A stretch of DNA of 6,193 nucleotides from Scatosoma sp045577595 (GTDB lineage: Bacteria > Bacillota > Clostridia > Christensenellales > Borkfalkiaceae), in assembly GCA_045577595.1 (NCBI GenBank), contig JAZNIR010000057.1:1-6193 (forward strand), read 5' to 3'. A program made the translations under genes and the position numbers. The notes under the pieces were generated by a model, which saw only the letters and a program-made list of their open reading frames with translations, was not told the DNA's origin and searched no databases. Below, piece after piece: positions 1-6,193 of this stretch (the stretch's first letter is position 1; the number at the start of each line of letters is the position of its first letter).

Positions 1-1691
1 CCCGCATTCGCGTACGTGATTCCGCCGAGATGGGTGCTCCCTAATGATACACTACACTCAACGTAGCAATTATCAATCACGCCGGCATTACCGCGAATCA
101 ACACACCCGTAGCTTTAGCGCCAGTTTTACTCAAGCCTAAAAACGCTATATTTTTAATCACCCCAGCGGTACCGAGCTTATAACCGAAGAAACTGCCGTC
201 GAATGCCGTTTCGCCCGATTTTATTTGTATTGCATAACCTCTACCGTCGAAGGTCGCTTCCAAAACACAGTTTTTCGTATAGTTAGCAACTCCTAAATAG
301 TATTCGTAATCTGTAATATTGCTGCCTAACGTCACGTACTGACCATAGGTGGCGTTAGCACTGCCGTTTTGCGTATCCGTTTCGTACGATGCGAAGAATG
401 CGTTCAATCCGTCCGCCGTCGTAATTTCACGAGAAACAACCGTAACGCTTGCCGTATAGGTTACGCCTTCTTCCGTATAAATCGTCAAGGATTGTTCGCC
501 ACCGTCTTTTACGCCGATAACGCCTTGCAAGTATTCGTCTGCCGTTCCGTCAACTTGATTGTTATAAATGATAAGTTGTTTGTTGGTTTTGTCGTAGGAC
601 GCTCTTAATTCTTCGCCCGTCGCCGTAACCGCTTTCGACACCGTATTTGCTTGTTCTGCCAAGCCGTTGCAATTCAACACGTAATCCGTCGTAACTTCGT
701 TTGCGTTGTCGATAAGTACGATTTCCCCAAGCGTTTCCGTCAATGCCAATTCAACGGGCGACACTTTTACGGTCATCTTTGGCGATTCATAAACGTCGCT
801 TCCGTCGTTATGCGTATAATAAATTTGCGTTTCGCCTACCGTTAACGCCGTAACGACACCGCCGTCTACGCTTGCCACCGTCGGCGCCGTCGAATGCCAA
901 GTAACGCCAGCGTCAACCGTTTCGCCGTTATATTGAACGTCTGCCGTAAACGTCGCCGTCTTAAAATAGCTTTGCGTACCAATCGTTCCGTTGAATAAGT
1001 GCAATTCTTCCGCACCACCGTTTATCTTTGTCTGTATGTCGTTAACAACCGTAATTTCGACGTTCTTTTGCATACCGCTTCCCGAATATCCTTTCCATTC
1101 GGCAGATACGGTGAGCGTAGCCGTACCCACGCCAACGGGGGTTACGTAACCTTGCGCGTTTACCGTTGCAACCGTTTGGTCTTCTTCGGAAATCGTGTAC
1201 GTAAAGGTTGCCGACGACGTATCGTACGTCAAATCTCTATAAAATACGCTTGCTTGCACCTTGCAAGGTTCGCTCGTCGCAAATAATTGTAAGCCCGTAT
1301 CCGCTTCGTCCACGTTCAATGCGGGAATCATACCGTTATCCGCTACCGTTACGTTACACGTAGCCGTTTTTCCTTGCCAAGTAGCCGTTATAACCGAATC
1401 ACCGTACGAATGCGGTTCTACAATTCCGTCAACGACGGTTACTACGTCCGTAGCGCTACTGCTCCATTCAATCTCTGCGTTCTCGATAATTTCGCCGTCT
1501 TGCATCGCAATTGCCGTTACTTCCTCCGTCTCAAACAGGTTCAATTCCAAAGTATCTTGGGTTACCGTTAACGTATATTCAACCGTAGGCGCCGGAGCCC
1601 CAGCACCGTCGTCTCCGCCACACGCCGCCAACAAGGCAACGCTAGACAACATTGCAAACGTTGTAAATAATAATTTGTTTTTTTTCATCAT
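1..1691 (-). CDS. Ig-like (Big_2) and beta-helix surface lipoprotein, 3' partial
   Basis: Reading the minus strand from 1691 gives 563 codons with no stop, so the gene runs off the left edge. The N-terminus (MMKKNKLLFTTFAML...) is a lipoprotein signal peptide with lipobox LAAC and C24 as the lipidated cysteine, followed by a Gly/Asp/Ala/Pro linker. Three bacterial Ig-like group 2 type domains follow at about residues 35-116, 120-218 and 230-311. They show the family pattern of a mid-domain Trp (W76, W265), then V-x-V-x-x-G-x-V and a late G-x-(A/S)-x-(I/L)-T strand, as in VNAQGYVTPVGVGTATLTV. Residues 330-415 are beta-rich and unassigned. From about 445 a right-handed beta-helix seems to start: FDGRGYAI, then AGVIKNIAFLG (509) and AGVIDNCYVEC (536), a 27-residue GLUG-like spacing. 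The protein is probably an outer-surface adhesin or glycan binder. No catalytic motif is seen. It follows the DUF4838 gene by about 57 bp. ATG at 1688 is an alternative start. Gene call firm; role inferred. Confidence 0.88.
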   Translation of the reverse strand, partial: MMKKNKLLFTTFAMLSSVALLAACGGDDGAGAPAPTVEYTLTVTQDTLELNLFETEEVTAIAMQDGEIIENAEIEWSSSATDVVTVVDGIVEPHSYGDSVITATWQGKTATCNVTVADNGMIPALNVDEADTGLQLFATSEPCKVQASVFYRDLTYDTSSATFTYTISEEDQTVATVNAQGYVTPVGVGTATLTVSAEWKGYSGSGMQKNVEITVVNDIQTKINGGAEELHLFNGTIGTQSYFKTATFTADVQYNGETVDAGVTWHSTAPTVASVDGGVVTALTVGETQIYYTHNDGSDVYESPKMTVKVSPVELALTETLGEIVLIDNANEVTTDYVLNCNGLAEQANTVSKAVTATGEELRASYDKTNKQLIIYNNQVDGTADEYLQGVIGVKDGGEQSLTIYTEEGVTYTASVTVVSREITTADGLNAFFASYETDTQNGSANATYGQYVTLGSNITDYEYYLGVANYTKNCVLEATFDGRGYAIQIKSGETAFDGSFFGYKLGTAGVIKNIAFLGLSKTGAKATGVLIRGNAGVIDNCYVECSVSLGSTHLGGITYANA

Positions 1692-1748
1692 CTTTTTTCC
1701 TTTTATATATTTTTATTTTTATATTACTTATTTGTCGCGTACTGATGG
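1692..1748 (-). other. AT-rich spacer between the DUF4838 gene and the Ig-like lipoprotein gene
   Basis: This is the only sizeable gap in the window. On the minus strand it is almost pure A/T after the first 15 bases and holds several TATAAA/TATATAAA-like strings. I found no -35 element at a proper distance (the nearest, GCGACA, pairs only with a poor -10) and no stem-loop followed by a T run. The stretch may only keep the ribosome binding site unstructured for translation of the downstream gene. An internal promoter is possible but not shown. Confidence 0.4.
1698..1702 (-). promoter_or_regulatory. Ribosome binding site of the Ig-like/beta-helix lipoprotein gene
   Basis: On the minus strand AAGGA lies 6 bases before the ATG at 1691 and 9 bases before the second, in-frame ATG at 1688. 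Both spacings are workable, so the site supports this start region without separating the two tandem ATGs. Confidence 0.6.
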
Positions 1749-3704
1749 CTATTGAATGCCCAGTCTCTCCCACAACTGTTTCGCTGTCTCTCCCGCACCT
1801 ACTTCGTCTACGGTTGCAATGCCAGCCTCCGTTACGAAAGCTTTTAAATCCAGCGCATATTTAAGCCATAACTCCTCTCGCAATTCGTCCTTCCATTGTA
1901 CCGCCATGGTAAACAACGGGAAGATTGCTTCAATTCTTACGTGATACGCCGCTTCGGTATCTCCCGTCTTTTCCAATCTCTCAATCATAGCATACAAATC
2001 GTTTATCCACTCCGTAATCAAGCTCTTCGGCCAGAGGGCTTTTTGTCCCGGGTCACCCACCAATCTATCCATAGGACGGGCACTCAAGCCATTCTCGAAT
2101 TGTATAATGGAGAACGCGCGCCACTCATTAAAGAATTTTCTCATGTTATTCGCTTCAATGCCGTACATCGCCGCGAAAAATTTATCGATTAATTTGTTCA
2201 TATCGGCGTCAACGTCCCAAGCAAATTTCGATTGCAAATACGCCGACAACAACGAAAAGCCCGTGTCCGAACCCGGATTAAGTTGTTTCCCTTGCACGTA
2301 TAAATACGAAACGCCCATTTCGTCTGCAAAACGGTACAAGTCTTGGATTGTATTAAAGCTGTCGTAAGCCACCAACCAATTGTAGAAGTAGCTGTTATAC
2401 GCCCAAAGAAAGACTTTGTCACAAATCGCCTGCCAAGCTTCAATCATATCACCCGCGGCACTGCCACGCAAAGTTTCATTTGCATAGGGATGAGCGATAG
2501 GCGCATAATACACGGCGAAATGTTTGTTCATTTTCATGGATGCGTCATACGAGTACGTCCCGTCTTCCTCTTTCTTCACGGGTGCCGCTTCCGCCTTGAA
2601 GTAAGCGAACGTATATAACGTGAACGTATCAGCCCGTGCATCCCCTGCTTCGCGAAGTTTATCTTCAAGCCCCACGATTACTTTGTTTAAGAAATTGACA
2701 ATCGTCGCAGAGCAAGCTCCGTTTCCTTTTTCACGAATCAGCGTATCGCAAGCCGTACAGTTACACCACGTTTTTTGGTCTTCCAAATTCATCGATAAGA
2801 TTTCTTTATCCATATTACTTTCAATTCGCATCTCATCGAATAAAATTTGCGTTGTAACTTCTACCATTCGGTTGAAAGAAGTTTCGTCTCCACCTGCCGT
2901 AAAACACAACTGCGTCCCGTCCGAAGAATACCATTCGGAATGCTTTTCTACCGTACCGTTTTCGCCGTATTTTTCAGTCGGCAAGATATCAAGACTGTTA
3001 TGGTTCTTCGAACCGCACGCGGAGATAATAAAATCATCCGGGTTTCTTACGCGCATCCGATTCATCGTCATAGGGTTGTAACGTTGGAAACCGTAGGTGT
3101 AAGACCGTCTTTCAATGTCCGGTTTCGTCGTTACGTCGTATTTATACAGCGGAAGCGAATCCACTTTATCTATCGTATATACGTCCGTAAAGAAGAAATC
3201 GTAGTTTAACGTCATTTCCAAATAACCGTACACGCCGTACAACACACCGTGATCGCTGTATCCCACTATGTACAAATCATCGTCCTTTGTTATAATCTTA
3301 TAACCCTCAGCTTCCACTTCCGCGTAGTTCGTCGAAATTTGGTTTGTTTTCGCAAGTGCCGTATCGCCAAGCGAAATGACCTTTGCGCTGTCCGAAACGG
3401 TGGCATCCGTAACCACGTTCATGTTTACTCCCGTCGCTTCTTTAATAAACGTCTGCATTTCGTTCGCCGCCGTATTAAGCGTTCCGCTCGCGTCGGCAGG
3501 GATAACGATGGAATACTGCGTTGTTTTGTCGCTGACGATATCGTAGCCGGTTTCTTCCAACTCAATGCCCGTATCTCCTTCGACAGGTACTTCAGGTTCA
3601 GGCTCAGGTACGTTACTTTCCGTAGGCTCTTTACAGCTCGTTATAAGACACGAGAACGTCATAAGCATCGCCAACGCCAAGCTCAATTTTTTTAATTTTT
3701 TCAT
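1749..3704 (-). CDS. DUF4838 domain lipoprotein, glycoside-hydrolase-like
   Basis: A complete 651-residue protein. Residues 1-24 form a lipoprotein signal peptide (MKKLKKLSLALAMLM...) with lipobox ITSC, so the mature protein is tethered through C24 to the outer face of the membrane. An acidic Pro-Glu linker (33-40) follows. Residues about 58-175 resemble the N-terminal domain of GH67 alpha-glucuronidases: an AANEMQTFIKEATG helix, then a GYKII...LYIVG hairpin and HGVLYGVYGYLE. Residues about 200-530 match the DUF4838 pattern, a presumed TIM-barrel-type fold: FTAGGDE (268-274), a CxCxxC cluster (C314, C316, C319) just after LSMNLEDQ, VSYLYVQG (465-472), and LSAYLQSKFAWDVDAD with a following MYGIEANNM segment (514-521). 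The C-terminal 120 residues are mostly helical. The substrate is unknown; polysaccharide or glycoconjugate cleavage is inferred from fold resemblance. The start is fixed by a strong ribosome binding site, and the gene lies 14 bp after the upstream gene, so the two are probably co-transcribed. Stop codon TAG. Family call confident, activity unproven. Confidence 0.9.
   Translation of the reverse strand: MKKLKKLSLALAMLMTFSCLITSCKEPTESNVPEPEPEVPVEGDTGIELEETGYDIVSDKTTQYSIVIPADASGTLNTAANEMQTFIKEATGVNMNVVTDATVSDSAKVISLGDTALAKTNQISTNYAEVEAEGYKIITKDDDLYIVGYSDHGVLYGVYGYLEMTLNYDFFFTDVYTIDKVDSLPLYKYDVTTKPDIERRSYTYGFQRYNPMTMNRMRVRNPDDFIISACGSKNHNSLDILPTEKYGENGTVEKHSEWYSSDGTQLCFTAGGDETSFNRMVEVTTQILFDEMRIESNMDKEILSMNLEDQKTWCNCTACDTLIREKGNGACSATIVNFLNKVIVGLEDKLREAGDARADTFTLYTFAYFKAEAAPVKKEEDGTYSYDASMKMNKHFAVYYAPIAHPYANETLRGSAAGDMIEAWQAICDKVFLWAYNSYFYNWLVAYDSFNTIQDLYRFADEMGVSYLYVQGKQLNPGSDTGFSLLSAYLQSKFAWDVDADMNKLIDKFFAAMYGIEANNMRKFFNEWRAFSIIQFENGLSARPMDRLVGDPGQKALWPKSLITEWINDLYAMIERLEKTGDTEAAYHVRIEAIFPLFTMAVQWKDELREELWLKYALDLKAFVTEAGIATVDEVGAGETAKQLWERLGIQ
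3591..3608 (-). repeat. Three tandem hexamers encoding a Pro-Glu linker
   Basis: The plus strand reads TTCAGG TTCAGG CTCAGG. On the coding strand this gives three CCT-GAR pairs, Pro-Glu three times (residues 33-38 of the DUF4838 lipoprotein). It forms a short, stiff, acidic spacer between the lipidated cysteine and the folded domains. Such short in-frame repeats can change length by slippage without breaking the frame. Confidence 0.75.
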
Positions 3705-3710
3705 AAAGCT

Positions 3711-3716
3711 TCCTCC
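3711..3716 (-). promoter_or_regulatory. Ribosome binding site of the DUF4838 lipoprotein gene
   Basis: A near-consensus GGAGGA lies 6 bases before the ATG at 3704 and only 2 bases after the stop codon of the upstream gene. Its strength and position settle the start of the DUF4838 gene and suggest efficient translation from a shared transcript, possibly with help from ribosomes ending on the upstream gene. Confidence 0.85.
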
Positions 3717-3718
3717 TA

Positions 3719-6193
3719 TTATACCGCAATAAATGTGTAAGTTTCGATTGTAACGTTGCCTTCTTCGTCAGAAACGTAATACGAGACCCGATACGTACCC
3801 TTAACTTCGGGAGTATACGTATTCCCCTTCACTTCTTTTACTATTCCCGCCGCATCGTGTACAAACTTTCTCACTGTACACGCGCTTGTCGGCGAATAAT
3901 CGTCTCTTACGGAAATACTTGCTAATGTTACGCTCGTTCCACAAGTAACGGTACGGCTGTAGTTGCCTATTACCACGACAGGTCCTTGATTGGATTCCAC
4001 AATAATTTGGTAAGCATAATTAAGTTTATTGCAGTTTTCGACGTTTTCTTTACTCGTATCGTAACCGTGATATTCAACCATATACGAGCCTATCGTCGAA
4101 AGCTTTATCGTATATTCTCTTGATACGTCCGTAATATCTTTCAACAATATCCCGTCAACAGAAGTAATAGGCGCGCCGTTAGGTCCGCTTACCGTCATCG
4201 TAACTTTTGTATAAGGACTCAATACGTCGCAATATTCGAAAGGAACGATTTGTACTTCGTCGTTTTTCAAGAATCTACCTTTCAAGGTAGGCGTTGTCAT
4301 TTGAGGTAAAATGGAATCGGTTGTGTAATTTTGAGAGCCACGAATGTACTCGTAAATAGCCTGATTTCCCACATTCGTTACTTTCAGTTGCGGTGCGTCC
4401 GTTACGTCTTTCATCACCAACGTAACGTAGACTTTTCCCGACGAAAAGCCAGTCCATTCCGAACCGTCCAAACCCGTCGTAACGTCGTACGACGAAGTAT
4501 CTACCTTCACCGTCCGCGCGGTGTCGTTATACGCGAAATTCACCGTAGCGTTCTCATACGCCATATAACAATCGTAAGCAATTCCGCCATTTACAGAGAA
4601 TTTCAAATTTCCGTCTGCGCCGTTACTGAACGCAAATTTTAATTGTTGCGTATTGTCTACGCTGTCCGTAAGAAGCACGTCCACTCCGCCGTAAGTCGCT
4701 TCCGTAGGTATAGTAAATTTCAATATACAGTCGAACGCGCCCACCGCGTTAATGAAATCCAACGCGTATACCCCGTTGTCATTTCCAACCGTATACGTTA
4801 CGCCGTCTGCCGCAGGCGACACCGTTTCATAACCCGCAAAATAATTATAAATCTTCAAAGGCGTTTTTCCGTAATTAACGTCTACGACGGGGATTGTATA
4901 AGTACGGGATTGCGAACCCAATACAAACGTTATATAACAATTATCCGTCGTAACTTTAAACGTTTCGCCCGTTACTTTATCCGTAGCCGAATATTGTTCG
5001 CTACCCGAGACGTATACGTCCGCCATACAAGGCACAGCCTCGCCGTTTACAAAATCGTATCCGTCAAAAGTGGGCGTTTGATACGTAGCCCCTTTTATTA
5101 TGTATTTGGGCAAAACGGCATCACCAACTAATATTTTCGAACCGTCCTTCGTTACCGTAACTTGATATTCCACTTCGCCGGAAGAGATATAGTCGTTATA
5201 CGAATATACGATTTTATACGTACCCGCCGACATCGGTCTCCACGTATAATCTTGCTCGTCAACGTTCGCGTAATCAACACGCATAAACTCTTCTCTAACG
5301 CCGTTCTTTTCCGTGCTAATCGTAGCGTACCAGTTCCCAACCGCATTGCTTACGTTCGGTTTTCCTAATACAATCTCTTGCCCAACGGCAACGCTACTCG
5401 TCGGTGAACCAAAGTCAAGCGAAATTTCATCGTTAGAACGAACGGCTTTCACTTCATACGTTTTATACGCTACGTTTCCACAACGGTCGGTCGCCGTATA
5501 AACAATCGTGTACGTTCTCGCCACAGACGGCTTAAACGCTCCGTCCACCACGTCTACTGCTGCTTGCGTCGACATTCCGTAGTTGAGATAAACTTTCGTT
5601 GAAACGGCACAATCGCCAGTATACAAATCTTTTGCAAACGCCTTCGGGATTTTAACCCATTTGCCCGTTCTAACATCGGACACGGCGTCCAATTCTCTCG
5701 AATCCACCGTTATCACAGGCGCTTCATCATCATAGAACGCGGTGTTTTCAACGGTAGTTTCGCCACCGATTTCGTTAATCAATATACGACAAGACGTGCC
5801 CGTATATCTGCTCGCCGAAACGGATACTTTACACAATCCGTCCGTAAAACCACCCCAAACATACTTCGCCGTATGGAAAATAGGGTCGTCAAGGTCGATA
5901 ATCATCTTGCTTTTGCCACCGTTTGCCTTTACATAAGGACGCTTCGTCTCGTAATCAAAGCAAAGCTCTAAACTTTGGTTGCCCACTTGCGTTTCGTCGA
6001 GATACAACGCGGGCGTGAGGTTAGAGTTATACGAATAACCGGAAAGGGAAAACGTAGCCGCTTCCGTTCCGTATCGGTTATTGTAATGAAGCGTGTATCT
6101 TTGCCCTTCATACTCAAACGCACCGTCGTCTTTCGCTTTAAGTCCTTGCGACGTCTGCCCGCAACTCGCATAAGCCGTTACGTACGTAATTCG
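3719..6193 (-). CDS. Large surface protein of Ig-like and ConA-like modules, 5' partial
   Basis: The minus-strand frame is open from the right edge to a TAA at 3719-3721, giving 824 visible residues. The true start lies outside; a TTG at 6007 is internal, because 62 in-frame codons upstream continue the same sandwich fold. Visible modules in order: a lectin-like (ConA/laminin-G type) sandwich to about residue 145 with WGGFTDG; a DUF5011-like Ig domain (156-251, APVITV to TIVYTATDRCGN); an Ig-like domain (259-348); another starting LPKYIIKGATYQTP (352-441); a second lectin-like sandwich (443-612) with WTGFSSG; an Ig-like domain (621-736); and a final DUF5011-like domain (737-824, ending TYTFIAV). 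There is no C-terminal LPxTG, membrane segment or cell-wall repeat, so any anchor or enzyme domain must lie in the missing N-terminal part. It carries 14 scattered cysteines. Likely an exported glycan-binding or structural surface protein, first in the visible operon. The gene is certain; domain names are by pattern and the role is inferred. Confidence 0.88.
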   Translation of the reverse strand, partial: RITYVTAYASCGQTSQGLKAKDDGAFEYEGQRYTLHYNNRYGTEAATFSLSGYSYNSNLTPALYLDETQVGNQSLELCFDYETKRPYVKANGGKSKMIIDLDDPIFHTAKYVWGGFTDGLCKVSVSASRYTGTSCRILINEIGGETTVENTAFYDDEAPVITVDSRELDAVSDVRTGKWVKIPKAFAKDLYTGDCAVSTKVYLNYGMSTQAAVDVVDGAFKPSVARTYTIVYTATDRCGNVAYKTYEVKAVRSNDEISLDFGSPTSSVAVGQEIVLGKPNVSNAVGNWYATISTEKNGVREEFMRVDYANVDEQDYTWRPMSAGTYKIVYSYNDYISSGEVEYQVTVTKDGSKILVGDAVLPKYIIKGATYQTPTFDGYDFVNGEAVPCMADVYVSGSEQYSATDKVTGETFKVTTDNCYITFVLGSQSRTYTIPVVDVNYGKTPLKIYNYFAGYETVSPAADGVTYTVGNDNGVYALDFINAVGAFDCILKFTIPTEATYGGVDVLLTDSVDNTQQLKFAFSNGADGNLKFSVNGGIAYDCYMAYENATVNFAYNDTARTVKVDTSSYDVTTGLDGSEWTGFSSGKVYVTLVMKDVTDAPQLKVTNVGNQAIYEYIRGSQNYTTDSILPQMTTPTLKGRFLKNDEVQIVPFEYCDVLSPYTKVTMTVSGPNGAPITSVDGILLKDITDVSREYTIKLSTIGSYMVEYHGYDTSKENVENCNKLNYAYQIIVESNQGPVVVIGNYSRTVTCGTSVTLASISVRDDYSPTSACTVRKFVHDAAGIVKEVKGNTYTPEVKGTYRVSYYVSDEEGNVTIETYTFIAV

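Noticed and set aside
1692..1748. Rho-independent terminator or clear sigma-70 promoter in the spacer
   Set aside because: No inverted repeat with a T run is present, and no -35/-10 pair with proper spacing; the A/T richness alone makes TATA-like strings likely by chance.
1261..1755. A 164-codon plus-strand open frame with a hydrophobic, Phe-rich end
   Set aside because: It lies opposite the start of the Ig-like lipoprotein gene and the AT-rich spacer. The Phe/Ile-rich end is simply the complement of A-rich Lys codons and the spacer, there is no ribosome binding site, and the minus strand gives a coherent lipoprotein.
2620..3695. Plus-strand open frames of 120-153 codons opposite the DUF4838 gene
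   Set aside because: Arg/Val/Phe-rich compositions without domain patterns, overlapping one another in several frames, opposite a clearly real gene; complement effect of its codon bias.
4331..5131. Two consecutive plus-strand open frames, Arg- and Val-rich, resembling basic proteins
   Set aside because: They mirror Thr-ACG, Tyr-TAC and Asn-AAC codons of the modular surface protein. No start signals and no recognisable fold.
5999..6007. TTG at 6007 as the start of the right-hand gene
   Set aside because: No ribosome binding site precedes it, the protein would lack an export signal, and 62 further in-frame codons upstream hold matching beta-strand sequence. The real start is outside the window.
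5968..6171. A minus-strand frame rich in Lys and Arg near the right edge
   Set aside because: It overlaps the surface protein in another frame. The surface-protein frame is open through the whole right edge and continues the sandwich pattern, so this is a shadow.

Overview
The window holds three genes, all on the minus strand and in one apparent transcription unit. Transcription runs from right to left: a partial multi-domain surface protein (3719-6193, 5' end outside the window), a complete lipoprotein of the DUF4838 glycosidase-like family (1749-3704), and a partial Ig-like/beta-helix lipoprotein (1-1691, 3' end outside the window). Almost every base is coding. The only gaps are 14 bp (3705-3718) and about 57 bp (1692-1748). 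I see no RNA genes, mobile elements, CRISPR arrays or convincing terminators.

The organism is most likely an anaerobic Gram-positive gut-type bacterium of the class Clostridia, possibly of the Christensenellales/Borkfalkiaceae kind. This rests on general resemblance and is an inference. The signs are lipoprotein signal peptides starting MKK, a strong GGAGGA ribosome binding site, secreted proteins with many scattered cysteines, and large proteins built from bacterial Ig-like and concanavalin-A-like modules. G+C is moderate by eye, with heavy use of ACG, GTC, TAC and GCG codons.

The right-hand gene encodes at least 824 residues of extracellular beta-sandwich modules: two lectin-like sandwiches alternating with about four Ig-like or DUF5011-like domains, with no catalytic domain visible. 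The middle gene combines a GH67-N-terminal-like domain with a DUF4838 barrel-like region and is anchored by a lipobox cysteine. The left-hand gene is a lipoprotein with three Ig-like group 2 domains, a further beta-rich stretch, and the beginning of a GLUG-like right-handed beta-helix.

Taken together, these look like a cell-surface set for binding, and possibly cutting, a complex glycan or host/plant surface. The domain types and gene order are read from the sequence; the shared job is inference. The clearest points for a second look are the diverged duplicated modules inside the right-hand gene, the CxCxxC cluster in the DUF4838 protein, and the pairing of this poorly characterised enzyme-like protein with two adhesin-like surface proteins.
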